Part shown: one piece after another, positions 20,221 through 29,504 of the stretch
Position numbering within the stretch: position 1 is the first letter of the stretch
How the letters are laid out: every line of letters begins with the position of its first letter
Assembly (NCBI RefSeq): GCF_014385105.1
Contig: NZ_JACRTE010000003.1
Span: 62,001 to 126,000 of the forward strand
From: Qingrenia yutianensis
GTDB lineage: Bacteria; Bacillota; Clostridia; UMGS1810
DNA: 64,000 nt
Direction of reading: 5' to 3'
The notes under the pieces: generated by a model
The model's input: the letters and a program-made list of their open reading frames with translations, nothing else
The model's database searches: none
What the model was told of the DNA's origin: nothing
Position numbers and translations under genes: made by a program

Positions 20221-21318
20221 ATGCAGAGGCTTAAAAGATTGATTTTACTTACATTGGCAATTTTTGCAATTTTAAGCGTAAGCGCGTTTGCCGAAAGCGG
20301 AAAGTATGCGGTTGTGTCGTTCGGCACACCGCAGCTCGACGCACAAGAAGACGATTGCTACGGTGAATGTGAACCTCTTACAACCGAAAATGTTTATGCG
20401 GGCAAAGGCTATATTGCAGGCGCAAAGGGTACGGCTTATTTTTGCTGGGACTACAACGGTCTTTATATGTATATCGAAGTAAACGACAAAACTTATGCCA
20501 CCGACGGCGGTGAAACATATCATCAAGACTCGGTTGAGTGCTTTTTCGACGAGGATTTTTCGCGTTCGTACACAGTCGACTCAAACGACTGCCAATACAG
20601 AATAACGCGCGAAAACGTCCACACCGTGGGTATGAGCGCGCAGGACAATTTCAAATCGGCGGTGCGCGAGCTTGAGGACGGCGGATATGCGGTTGAGGCG
20701 TGTTTCCCGTGGAAAGAAACCTTTCCCGAAGAGGGCAAAAAGGTCGGCTTTGATTTTATGGTGAATGACGCTCTCGGTCTTTTCAGACAGTCGCTTATGA
20801 TGTGGAGCGCAACCGAAAACAAAAACTATCAGACAACCGAGTTTTACGGAACTTTGGAACTTAAAAACGGACCGTATTACAAAACAAGAACGGCGTCGGA
20901 TGCGATTAAAGTTGTTATGAACGGCTATCTTGTCGGCAACGGCGACGTTGACCCCGTTATTGTCGACAACAGAACGCTTGTGCCTATGCGCCCCGTGTTT
21001 AAGGCGTTTTCGGCGGAATGTGCGTGGAACGGCAACGAAGAAACGGTGTACGCAATCGGTCAGGGCAGGCTTATGACGCTTAAAATCGGCAGTGACAAGG
21101 TTTACATTGACGATACCGAGCACACGCTGGACGTTCCGGCTATGGTGATTGACGGCAGAACTATGGTTCCCATACGCTTTATTGCAGAAACTTTCGGCGC
21201 AGACGTAAGCTACAAAGATGATGTGAGAATTGTTGAAATTAAATACGACCGCACAGGTGATGACGACTACGAGGTTGGCGACCAAACCAAAGCCGGCGAC
21301 GATTATATCAACTTCTAA
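20221..21318 (+). CDS. CBM9-like domain with copper-amine-oxidase-N-like surface module
   Basis: A 365-residue secreted protein. After a signal peptide (about 1-24), residues about 30-220 match the CBM9 pattern: a WDYNGLYMYIEV strand, the HQDSVECFFDE motif, and a GFDFMVND segment near the end. Family 9 modules bind reducing ends of xylan and cellulose chains. Residues about 235-345 form a copper-amine-oxidase-N-like domain, recognisable from the doubled signature RTLVPMRPVF and RTMVPIRFIAE; this domain is common on clostridial surface proteins. No catalytic residues are present. It lies 22 bp downstream of the CBM-only gene and 40 bp before the sugar-binding lipoprotein, consistent with handing ligand to the importer, which is inference. 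Confidence 0.85.
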   Translation: MQRLKRLILLTLAIFAILSVSAFAESGKYAVVSFGTPQLDAQEDDCYGECEPLTTENVYAGKGYIAGAKGTAYFCWDYNGLYMYIEVNDKTYATDGGETYHQDSVECFFDEDFSRSYTVDSNDCQYRITRENVHTVGMSAQDNFKSAVRELEDGGYAVEACFPWKETFPEEGKKVGFDFMVNDALGLFRQSLMMWSATENKNYQTTEFYGTLELKNGPYYKTRTASDAIKVVMNGYLVGNGDVDPVIVDNRTLVPMRPVFKAFSAECAWNGNEETVYAIGQGRLMTLKIGSDKVYIDDTEHTLDVPAMVIDGRTMVPIRFIAETFGADVSYKDDVRIVEIKYDRTGDDDYEVGDQTKAGDDYINF

Positions 21319-21358
21319 ATTAACAGTAAAATAACAATTATATGAAAGGCGGAGAAAT

Positions 21359-23020
21359 ATGGGATTTTATAAAAGACTTATAAGCGGAGCAATGTGCATA
21401 TGCCTTTCGGCGGCGCTTTTTACCGGCTGTTCCGATAAGCAGACGGGCGCAAAAGTTGACGTTGCCGACTCAAACGTTACCGAGGCAGGCGCACTTCCTG
21501 TTGTTAAAGAAAAGGTTACGCTTACATTCGGCGTTCCCGGTACAAGCAAGGTTCAGGATTACAAAACAAACGAATTTACAAAATATATTGAGGAAAAAAC
21601 GGGCGTTGAGCTTAAATTTTACGAATTTCCGTCAAGCGGAGGAATGGAAAAACTCAACGTTATGCTCGCGTCGGGTTCGGAACTTCCCGACGTAATATGC
21701 GGATTTAACATTCCCAATTCAACATTTTTAAAGCACGACGAGGACGGCACTTTTCTTGACCTTACACCGTATATAGAAAAATACGGTTACTGGATTAACC
21801 AAATGAAAGAAAAGTCGATGAGCGCTAATTTCGACGGCTTTATGACGGCGGCGAACGGCAAAAAATATTTTGTTCCGGCATCGACCGAGCAGACGGGAAA
21901 TATGTACGGCAGAAAGGCGTTTATAAACAAGGCTTGGCTTGACAAGCTCGGTCTTGATATGCCCGAAACCGTTGACGATTTCAGAAAATGTATGCAGGCG
22001 TTCATTACAAAAGACCCCAACGGCAACGGCAAAAACGACGAGCTTGGCTTTACGGGAAGCAAAGACGGATGGAACGAAAAGCCGATAAACTTCCTTATGA
22101 ACTCGTTTGTATACGACGACTACGAAATCGGTGCGATTGCGGAAAACGGAAAGCTTACGCTTAACTACACAACCGACGCATACAAAGAAGGCTTAAAATA
22201 TATAAGCGAAATGGCGGCAAACAAGGAAATTGACATTCAGTGCTACACGCAGGACAACGCAACACTCCGCGCGCTTTGCTCGGCAGACGATTTGACGGTC
22301 GGCGCGTTTGCGTCGGGCGGTCCCGACGGACTTTTCAGCGGAAATATGGAAAGATTAAAAGACTATGCTGCACTTCCGCCGTTAAAAGGTCCGAAAGGCG
22401 TTGCGTATGCGTCTATGACAGAGCCTACCGTGTTCTGCGCGGCGGCAATTACAAAATACTGCAAAAACCCTGCGGCGGCGTTCAGAGTGCTTGACTTTAT
22501 GCTCTCCGAAGAGGCTTCGACCTTTGCACGTTTCGGCGTTGAGGGCAAAGACTGGAAGAAAGTTGACGGAAGCACGCCCGCGATGTTTGCAAGCATCGGA
22601 GCAAAGGCAAAAATACTGCCGATACTCGAATACGATGCTATTCAAAATTCGCATTGGCATCAGTATAACCCGTTGTATGCAAGCATTGATATGATGGACG
22701 GTATGGCGTGGAACGGCAATCCGCTCGACCCCGAATATGTAAAGGCTGCGGCACTGCCTGCGTATATCGGCAAAGGTCCGAAAGAGATATTCCGTTCGTC
22801 CTACTGCACGCTTTCGGCAGATGACCAGGAGATTTACGACGAGCTTGCGTCGGAGGTTAAGGCATATGTAAAAGAAGAAATACCGAAGTTTGTTTCGGGA
22901 AGTCTTAACGTTGGCAAGGATTGGGCAACCTTCCAGAAAGAGCTTAAAAATCTTAATGTTGACGAATATCTCAGACTTATGCAAAAGGGATATGACGCAT
23001 TTAAGTCGAATTCAAAATAA
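21359..23020 (+). CDS. Sugar ABC transporter substrate-binding lipoprotein (LplA-like)
   Basis: A 553-residue extracellular solute-binding protein anchored by a lipid. The lipobox LFTGC places the modified Cys at residue 24. The length and the segments around VMLASGSELPDVI and GKKYFVPAS match the large oligosaccharide-binding group found with LplB/LplC-type permeases and YesMN regulators. The ATG at 21359 has GGCGGAG upstream. The two permeases follow after a strong stem-loop. No ATPase gene is present nearby, so the importer probably uses a shared MsmX/MsmK-type ATPase encoded elsewhere. Xylo- or manno-oligosaccharides are the likely ligands by context only. Confidence 0.9.
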   Translation: MGFYKRLISGAMCICLSAALFTGCSDKQTGAKVDVADSNVTEAGALPVVKEKVTLTFGVPGTSKVQDYKTNEFTKYIEEKTGVELKFYEFPSSGGMEKLNVMLASGSELPDVICGFNIPNSTFLKHDEDGTFLDLTPYIEKYGYWINQMKEKSMSANFDGFMTAANGKKYFVPASTEQTGNMYGRKAFINKAWLDKLGLDMPETVDDFRKCMQAFITKDPNGNGKNDELGFTGSKDGWNEKPINFLMNSFVYDDYEIGAIAENGKLTLNYTTDAYKEGLKYISEMAANKEIDIQCYTQDNATLRALCSADDLTVGAFASGGPDGLFSGNMERLKDYAALPPLKGPKGVAYASMTEPTVFCAAAITKYCKNPAAAFRVLDFMLSEEASTFARFGVEGKDWKKVDGSTPAMFASIGAKAKILPILEYDAIQNSHWHQYNPLYASIDMMDGMAWNGNPLDPEYVKAAALPAYIGKGPKEIFRSSYCTLSADDQEIYDELASEVKAYVKEEIPKFVSGSLNVGKDWATFQKELKNLNVDEYLRLMQKGYDAFKSNSK

Positions 23021-23049
23021 TAACGGGATTTTACTTTTTGTGCAAATAT

Positions 23050-23088
23050 GTTTTCACGGGCGGATATAAAAGTTACGCCCGTGAAAAC
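23050..23088 (+). promoter_or_regulatory. Intercistronic stem-loop between binding protein and permeases
   Basis: A perfect 13-bp inverted repeat (23050-23062 with 23076-23088), GC-rich at the tip side, encloses a 13-nt loop. No T tract follows. It probably acts as a 3' mRNA-stabilising or partial-termination element, allowing more binding protein than permease. Confidence 0.6.
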
Positions 23089-23105
23089 CACGAAAGGAAT
23101 GACAA

Positions 23106-24059
23106 ATGGCTATGCAATTACAAAAAGACGCAAGAAAGCACAAAAAAGCACGCTCGGAATTTAACCGCAGTATAAGGCAGAACTGGGATTTATACCTTAT
23201 GCTTGCAATTCCCGTTATACTTTTGCTTGTTTTTAACTACTATCCAATGCTCGGTATGCAGATTGCATTTAAAAAATACACGCCCGGCAAAGGAATTTGG
23301 GGAAGCAGATGGGTAGGCTGGTATCAGTTTGCAAAAATGTTCAGAACGCAGAAATTTGCGCAGACGTTTTTCAACACGCTTAAAATCAGCATTTATCAAA
23401 TACTCGTAAGCCCCCCGATAACCGTTGTTTTCGCGCTTATGCTAAACGTTGTGCGAAACAAATATTTCAAAAAAACGGTTCAGATGGTTACATATATGCC
23501 TCACTTTATTTCGACCGTAATAATGGTTGGAATACTCACGCAGATTTTAAATCCGCGCGTGGGTATGCTCGGCAACATATGCTCTGTTTTGGGCGTTGAG
23601 GCGCCTAATTTGTGGGCGTCGCCGAGGGCGTTTAAGCATATTTACGTATGGTCGGCGGTATGGCAGGAGCTTGGCTGGAACTCGGTTATATATCTTGCCG
23701 CGCTTTCAAGCGTTGACACCGCATTCTACGAGGCGGCGTCGATAGACGGTGCGTCGAGGTTTAAACAGCTTTTCTATATCGACCTTCCGTGTATTCTTCC
23801 CACATTTGTAATTCTTCTTATTATGCGCGTGGGCAGTATGATGTCGGTAGGATACGAGAAAGTTTTGCTTATGCAGAACGATTTAAACCTAAGCGCGTCC
23901 GAAATTATAAGCACGTATTCGTATAAAGTCGGCTTGCAGACGGGCACCGACTATTCATACGGCACGGCTATAGGACTTTTTAACTCGGTAATCAACCTTG
24001 TTTTGATTTGCACGGTAAACGCAATATCCAAAAAACTTACCGAAACGAGTCTTTGGTAA
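23106..24059 (+). CDS. Sugar ABC transporter permease, LplB-like
   Basis: A 317-residue inner-membrane subunit with six hydrophobic segments. A basic cytosolic N-terminus leads to the WDLYLMLAIPVILLLVF helix. The EAA motif that docks the ATPase is visible as YEAASIDGAS, about residue 215. It forms a heterodimer with the product of the next gene. The ATG at 23106 has GAAAGGA 7 nt upstream; it follows the intercistronic stem-loop. Confidence 0.92.
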   Translation: MAMQLQKDARKHKKARSEFNRSIRQNWDLYLMLAIPVILLLVFNYYPMLGMQIAFKKYTPGKGIWGSRWVGWYQFAKMFRTQKFAQTFFNTLKISIYQILVSPPITVVFALMLNVVRNKYFKKTVQMVTYMPHFISTVIMVGILTQILNPRVGMLGNICSVLGVEAPNLWASPRAFKHIYVWSAVWQELGWNSVIYLAALSSVDTAFYEAASIDGASRFKQLFYIDLPCILPTFVILLIMRVGSMMSVGYEKVLLMQNDLNLSASEIISTYSYKVGLQTGTDYSYGTAIGLFNSVINLVLICTVNAISKKLTETSLW

Positions 24060-24074
24060 AAGGAGGGGAATTTT

Positions 24075-24983
24075 TTGAAAACAAAAAACAAAATCAAATC
24101 AACATCGGTCGGCGACAGAGTGTTTTTCGCGGTTATAGACGTTATAATGCTGGTATTTCTTGCGCTTGTAATACTTCCGCTTATGAACATTATTTCGGCG
24201 TCGATTTCCGTCCCCTCAAACGTTTTGCAGGGCAAGGTTTTTCTTCTTCCCGAGGGTATAAGCTTTGAAAGCTATAAAGCGGTTTTCAGCGATTCGAGAA
24301 TTTTAACGGGTTATGCAAACTCGATTTTCTACACCGTAGTAGGCACGGCTATGTCGGTTGCGGTGAGTGTTCTCGCGGCATATCCGCTTTCGAGAAAAGA
24401 CCTTTACGGACGCAATGTTTTAATGTTTCTGTTTACGTTCACAATGCTGTTTTCGGGCGGTGTAATTCCGTCATACCTGCTTGTTAAGGATTTGCACCTT
24501 ATCGACAAAAGAATGTCGGTAATTCTGCCGTGGCTTATAAACGCGTACAACATCATAGTTGCTCGCACGTTTTTCCAGTCCACAATCCCCGACGAGCTTT
24601 TGGAGGCGGCGAAGCTTGACGGCTGCGGAAACATAAGATTTCTTATAAGCATAGTTCTTCCCGTGTCCAAAGCAATTTTGGCGGTGCTCGCGCTCTATTT
24701 CGGCGTTGCGGCGTGGAACGCGTGGTTCGGCGCGTATCTTTACCTCAACGACAAAACAAAGTTTCCGCTCCAGCTTATATTAAAGGAAATTCTTCTTGCA
24801 AACAGCACCGAGGCCGCGGCGGCAATGAGCGGCGCGGCGGACGGCTCAAGCAAACTTGACGCACTTTCGGAGTCGATGAAATACGCGGTAATTTTGGTTG
24901 CCTGCATACCTGTTTGGTGTATGTATCCGTTTGTGCAGAAATATTTTGTAAAAGGTGTTATGGTGGGTTCGGTCAAAGGATAA
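24075..24983 (+). CDS. Sugar ABC transporter permease, LplC/YtcP-like
   Basis: Second membrane subunit of the oligosaccharide importer, 302 residues with about six transmembrane helices. The EAA-type loop is LLEAAKLDGCGN, near residue 180. The start is TTG at 24075, set by AGGAGGGG 8 nt upstream; no ATG is better placed. It is 15 bp from the partner permease. The C-terminal KYFVKGVMVGSVKG ending is typical of this subfamily. Confidence 0.92.
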   Translation: MKTKNKIKSTSVGDRVFFAVIDVIMLVFLALVILPLMNIISASISVPSNVLQGKVFLLPEGISFESYKAVFSDSRILTGYANSIFYTVVGTAMSVAVSVLAAYPLSRKDLYGRNVLMFLFTFTMLFSGGVIPSYLLVKDLHLIDKRMSVILPWLINAYNIIVARTFFQSTIPDELLEAAKLDGCGNIRFLISIVLPVSKAILAVLALYFGVAAWNAWFGAYLYLNDKTKFPLQLILKEILLANSTEAAAAMSGAADGSSKLDALSESMKYAVILVACIPVWCMYPFVQKYFVKGVMVGSVKG

Positions 24984-25022
24984 AAAATTGCAGAAATTCC
25001 GATTGATAAAGGAGTGCGCGGT

Positions 25023-26714
25023 GTGAAAAACTTGTCGTTTAAAACCAAGCTTACGGTGATTTACATAATTTGTGTGTTTATTCCTCTGCTTTTGATGAGC
25101 ATTTTTTACTACAACATTTCCGTTTCGCGGATTGAGCATCAGCAGAATGACAATCTTAATTACGATATTGAAAAATCAAGCACTGCGCTTTCAAACCAGT
25201 TTGACCGTATAGTGTTTATATCCGATATGCTCTATTGCAATGACAAGCTGTATAAACTTCTCGATTTGGGCAAAATGACATTGAGCGAAAGTCTTGACGC
25301 GTCAAATCAGATAGAGGAATTCTGCACGTATTTTAAATCGAACACCTTTATCAATTCGGTAAACATATATTCGGACAATCCAAATCTTCTGCGCGGTTCG
25401 GCGCTTGTCAAAACAGGCGATATTCCGTCGGGCAGTGTGTGGTACAACGAGTACCTTAAGTCAAATTCGGGCACGGCGGTTATTTCGTATTATTCGCCCG
25501 ATTACAATTCAAACGTTGTAAGCTATATTCAGCGTCTTGATTATATCAAAACCAAAAACGGCAGTAACTTTTTGAAGATAGATATTCTCGAAAAGGAAAT
25601 TTATAATGTGCTTGAACAAAACTCAAACACAAGCAATCTGTACTTTTTAAAAAGCGACGACGGCATAATTGCCGGGTGCGACAGAACCGACGGCGGTTAC
25701 AAAAATTCTCTGCGTTTAACGGGCGATTTCAAGGTTTTTGAATTCAGTTTTCCCAACGGATACAAAATTGCCGGAAGCATTGACAAATCGCGTACGCCAA
25801 ATGTGTTTACGTCCGAAGTGATACTTTTTGCGCTGATTATTATTTTCAGCATCATACTCGCGTTTTTCGCGCTTTACAAGGTAATTTATCCGTTCACCAA
25901 AAAGCTCGGTCAGCTCACCGTATGCACAAAAAATATGATAAACGGAACGTTTGAACTTGTGCCCGAAGAAAACGTCGGCAACGACGAAATAGGAATACTC
26001 ACGCGCGGTATGAACGGCGCGGTTATACGCATAAAACAGCTTTTGAAAGAGGTTGTCGAGGCAAAAATGCGCGAACTTGAAATTGAAAAGGAAAAGTCGC
26101 AGGCAAAGTTTCAGGCATTGCAAAGCCAGATAAATCCGCACTTTATGTTCAACATTTTAGAGGCGGTGCGTATGGGCTGTCTTGTCCGCAAGGAGGGCGA
26201 AACGGCGCAGATTATCAAAAATATGTCGGCGATTTTCCGATGGCTTATCGACTGGAAAGACGACCTCATAACCGTCAGGGACGAGATGATTTTTGTAAAT
26301 TCCTACATACGTCTGCAAAAATATTACTATTCCGACGACGTTGAAGTTACAATGGATATTGACAAGGAGGCGGAAGATGCGCTTTTGCCGAAAATCACGC
26401 TTCAGGTGATTTTGGAAAACGCTTTTGTCCACGGCGTTGACAAGAGCATAGAAAAATGCAGTGTGGACGTGAAGGTTAAAAAAATCGGCCAAAGTGTTTT
26501 GCTGCGCGTGAGCGACAGCGGAGCCGGTATGAGCAAAAAAACGGTTGACGCGATAAACAAAAGGGAGTTTAAAACGGTTACAAACAGAGTGGGACTGCAA
26601 AATGTGGTTAACCGACTGGAGCTTTATTTCAACGACAAATTTGAATTTTACTGCACAAGCGAGCCGTATAAGGAAACGGTTTTCACAATAAAAATTCCTT
26701 TCAGAAAATATTGA
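25023..26714 (+). CDS. Sensor histidine kinase, YesM-like
   Basis: Membrane sensor of 563 residues. Transmembrane helix 1 is at about 10-32, an extracytoplasmic sensing domain at about 33-265, and helix 2 at about 268-292. A HAMP-like linker follows, then the His_kinase domain with phosphoacceptor His 373 in QINPHFMFN and the HATPase_c domain (VILENAFVHGVD; DSGAGMS). I choose GTG 25023 because AAAGGAG lies 8 nt upstream; the GTG 9 nt earlier overlaps that site. It pairs with the AraC-type regulator that follows. Such pairs usually sense extracellular sugars and control neighbouring transport and hydrolase genes. Confidence 0.9.
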   Translation: MKNLSFKTKLTVIYIICVFIPLLLMSIFYYNISVSRIEHQQNDNLNYDIEKSSTALSNQFDRIVFISDMLYCNDKLYKLLDLGKMTLSESLDASNQIEEFCTYFKSNTFINSVNIYSDNPNLLRGSALVKTGDIPSGSVWYNEYLKSNSGTAVISYYSPDYNSNVVSYIQRLDYIKTKNGSNFLKIDILEKEIYNVLEQNSNTSNLYFLKSDDGIIAGCDRTDGGYKNSLRLTGDFKVFEFSFPNGYKIAGSIDKSRTPNVFTSEVILFALIIIFSIILAFFALYKVIYPFTKKLGQLTVCTKNMINGTFELVPEENVGNDEIGILTRGMNGAVIRIKQLLKEVVEAKMRELEIEKEKSQAKFQALQSQINPHFMFNILEAVRMGCLVRKEGETAQIIKNMSAIFRWLIDWKDDLITVRDEMIFVNSYIRLQKYYYSDDVEVTMDIDKEAEDALLPKITLQVILENAFVHGVDKSIEKCSVDVKVKKIGQSVLLRVSDSGAGMSKKTVDAINKREFKTVTNRVGLQNVVNRLELYFNDKFEFYCTSEPYKETVFTIKIPFRKY

Positions 26715-26734
26715 TTGCAGAGGTTTTTGAAAAT

Positions 26735-28288
26735 ATGCTTAACGTTATAATCGTTGACGACAACAGAATAATAACCGAGGGATTAAAGCATCTTATCGAC
26801 TGGGAGTCTTTCGGATTTTGCGTCACCGTCGCCGCAAGAAATGCGTATCAGGCAATGGAGTTTTGCGCGGAAAATGATGTTGACGTTGTGATTACCGACA
26901 TACGTATGCCCGAAATGACGGGACTTGAGATGATTAAAAAACTGCGCGGAATAAAGCAGAATTTAAAATTTATCATCATCTCGGGTTACAGTGAGTTTGA
27001 ATATGCAAAAACCGCTATAGATTACGGCGTAAAAGGGTATTTGTTAAAGCCCGTCGAAGAGGACGAGCTTATCGGCATTTTAAAAAACATCAAAGAAGAA
27101 CACGACGAAAACAAGCGCAAATACGACAGCCGTCTTAACTACTGGGCGTATACCGCACTTTCGGGAAAACCGTCAAGCGAGGATTTCGACCTTGCGCAGA
27201 GCATAGGCAAGGCGAGGTGCGTTGCCGTTCGGTGCCGTGACGGAAAGGTTATTTCAAACAAGGCGCACGCGGAGAGCAGAAACACCGATATTCTTTTTGA
27301 TGCGGTTAAAAGTTTTGACGGCATAAATTCAAATCTTGTTGTGAAAAACACAGCGTCGCGGAGCATTGAGTGCATTGTTCCGTCGAAGAATAACGATATC
27401 CGCACGCTTTTGAAAGACCTGCGCAGTCACATAAGCACAAGAGCGGATTTCGATTTTTATATTTTTGCCGGCAAAGAGGCGGACGACGTACGCAAAATTA
27501 TAGAATCGAAAAATTCGATAAAGGATTTGTACGAAATTTTCTTTTATTCGGACCGAACCGATGTGTTTTTGTACGACGATTACACGGGAAGCGATTATGT
27601 AAAGGTTTTTGACGATAAAGCGCTTATCGAAAAAATAACATCCGCGGTGAAAAAGGGGAGCGGTGAAGAGGTGAAAATCTGCACCGATGAATTTTGCACT
27701 GCGGTGAAAAAGAAAAAAATAAGCGCCGACGCGGCGATTATGTATATTTACAACGTGTTTTTTGAGCTGGGCGGATATTTCGGCGAATACAAAATCGACG
27801 TTTTAAAATATATAAACAGATTTTCTATGATACGAGGCCAGTGCCTTATCGACGCGGATTTGCTGACGGAGTTTCTGCGCGAAACACTGTGCGAGATTAC
27901 GGACTTTATCGACCGCCAGAAAGACAAAAAATCGCTCGGCATAGTAAACGACGTTATCGAATATGTAAATTCGCACTACAACGACCCCGAACTTAATTTG
28001 CAGGCGGTTGCGGACAGATATTATATAAACGTCGTGTATCTCGGACGCGTGTTCCGAAAGAAAATCGGCAAAAGTTTTAATACGTACATCAACGAACTGC
28101 GTATTGAAAAGGCAAAAAAACTTCTTGCGTCGGACGACGTTAAGGTTTACGAGGTTGCCGAAATGATAGGCTTTGTGGACGCAAACTATTTTACTGCAAA
28201 ATTTACCGACGCGGTGGGCGTTCCGCCGACAACATACAGAAACAACATTCTCGGAACGGGGAAAGAGGAGCATACAGATGACAAGTGA
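26735..28288 (+). CDS. Two-component response regulator with AraC-type HTH, YesN-like
   Basis: A 517-residue regulator with receiver domain (about 1-120; phosphoacceptor Asp 55 in ITDIRMPEM, Lys in YLLKPVEEDE), a long middle region (about 130-400) of unknown fold, and two AraC helix-turn-helix motifs at the end (about 415-510; LQAVADRYYINVVYLGRVF and VAEMIGFVDANYFTAKF). The ATG at 26735 begins exactly at the receiver core; the upstream TTG is less likely. It overlaps the GH37-like gene by 11 nt. By family it should activate this locus; I cannot identify its binding site. Confidence 0.9.
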   Translation: MLNVIIVDDNRIITEGLKHLIDWESFGFCVTVAARNAYQAMEFCAENDVDVVITDIRMPEMTGLEMIKKLRGIKQNLKFIIISGYSEFEYAKTAIDYGVKGYLLKPVEEDELIGILKNIKEEHDENKRKYDSRLNYWAYTALSGKPSSEDFDLAQSIGKARCVAVRCRDGKVISNKAHAESRNTDILFDAVKSFDGINSNLVVKNTASRSIECIVPSKNNDIRTLLKDLRSHISTRADFDFYIFAGKEADDVRKIIESKNSIKDLYEIFFYSDRTDVFLYDDYTGSDYVKVFDDKALIEKITSAVKKGSGEEVKICTDEFCTAVKKKKISADAAIMYIYNVFFELGGYFGEYKIDVLKYINRFSMIRGQCLIDADLLTEFLRETLCEITDFIDRQKDKKSLGIVNDVIEYVNSHYNDPELNLQAVADRYYINVVYLGRVFRKKIGKSFNTYINELRIEKAKKLLASDDVKVYEVAEMIGFVDANYFTAKFTDAVGVPPTTYRNNILGTGKEEHTDDK

Positions 28289-29495
28289 CAGTGTTAAAGA
28301 ATATATACGCGAAAATTTCAAAAAATGCGTGCGTTTTTCGCCCGATGACGACGGCACGCTTATCGGACTTCCGTATCCTTATATAGTGCCGAGTCCCGAC
28401 GGGCATTTTCAGGAAATGTACTACTGGGACACTTTTTTTACCTGCAAGGGTCTTTATCTTTCGGGCTATGCGGATATTGCAAAAAACTGCACCGACGATA
28501 TGCTTTATCTTGTCGAAAAATACGGTTTTATGCCGAACGGCAACAGAACGTATTATCTCGGTCAGTCACAGCCTCCGTTTCTTTCTATGATGGTGCGCGA
28601 TGTATACGAAAAATACGGCGATACAAATTGGCTTAAAAAAGCATACGAAACGCTGAAAAAAGAATATAATTTCTGGCAGACAAAGAGGATTACGCCGGCG
28701 GGGCTTAACCGTTTCGGCGTGAATATGGAATATATAGACGACTGTGAAAAGCACTATAACAGTATTTGCAAAAGGCTCAACTTTAAGGTTGAGTGCAAAA
28801 GCTATGAGGAATTTGCGAAGAATTTTTTGTCCGACTGCGAAAGCGGGTGGGATTTTAACCCGAGATGCAATATGAAGCAATCGGAATATGTTTTTGCGGA
28901 TTTAAACAGCAATCTTTACATATATGAGAAAAACTTTGAGCATTTTGCAAATGTTTTAAAAATGAGCGAAGAAAAAAATGCGTGGCGCGAAAAAGCGGAA
29001 AAACGAAAAAATTTAATGAACAAAATTTTGTGGAACAAAACGGCATATTATGATTTTAATTTTGTTCAAAACAGTTTTAGCCAGGTGTTTTCCGCCGCGT
29101 CGTTCTATCCGCTGTGGGCAAAGATTGCCGACGGCGAAAGGGCGCGTCTTACGGTTGAAAGGCTTTCTGAAATTGAATTTGAGCACGGCATAAGCGCGTG
29201 CGCAAAAAACGTTTCGCCCTGCGTTTATCAGTGGGATTATCCAAACGGCTGGGCACCGCTCAATTACATTGTTATATGTGCGCTCGATAATTACGGCTAT
29301 AAATCCGACGCGGTGCGGATTGCGCAAAAATATACGTCGGCAGTGGAAAAACTGTTTGAAAAAACGGGCACGCTGTGGGAAAAGTATAACGTTCTCACAG
29401 GCGATACCGATACAAAATCGGACTACGAAAGCCGTGTTATGCTGGGCTGGACGGCGGGAGTTTATCTTTTTGCCGAAAAATATTTAAGAGGATAA
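28278..29495 (+). CDS. GH37 (trehalase-family) glycoside hydrolase, short cytosolic form
   Basis: A 405-residue (alpha/alpha)6-barrel enzyme. Both trehalase signatures are recognisable: PDGHFQEMYYWDTF (about 43-56, with His where Arg is usual) and QWDYPNGWAP (about 318-327). No signal peptide is present. It is much shorter than classical trehalases of about 550 residues, and trehalose cleavage is not certain. Context among hemicellulases suggests an intracellular glycosidase of an imported disaccharide. The ATG at 28278 has GAGGAG upstream and overlaps the regulator gene, so the two are probably translated in a coupled way. Confidence 0.8.
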   Translation: MTSDSVKEYIRENFKKCVRFSPDDDGTLIGLPYPYIVPSPDGHFQEMYYWDTFFTCKGLYLSGYADIAKNCTDDMLYLVEKYGFMPNGNRTYYLGQSQPPFLSMMVRDVYEKYGDTNWLKKAYETLKKEYNFWQTKRITPAGLNRFGVNMEYIDDCEKHYNSICKRLNFKVECKSYEEFAKNFLSDCESGWDFNPRCNMKQSEYVFADLNSNLYIYEKNFEHFANVLKMSEEKNAWREKAEKRKNLMNKILWNKTAYYDFNFVQNSFSQVFSAASFYPLWAKIADGERARLTVERLSEIEFEHGISACAKNVSPCVYQWDYPNGWAPLNYIVICALDNYGYKSDAVRIAQKYTSAVEKLFEKTGTLWEKYNVLTGDTDTKSDYESRVMLGWTAGVYLFAEKYLRG

Positions 29496-29504
29496 TAAAA
29501 ATTT

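Noticed and set aside
20581..21285. Antisense frame of about 230 codons
   Set aside because: Shadow of the CBM9/copper-amine-oxidase-N-like gene; Val/His/Asn-rich translation typical of the opposite strand of this codon use.
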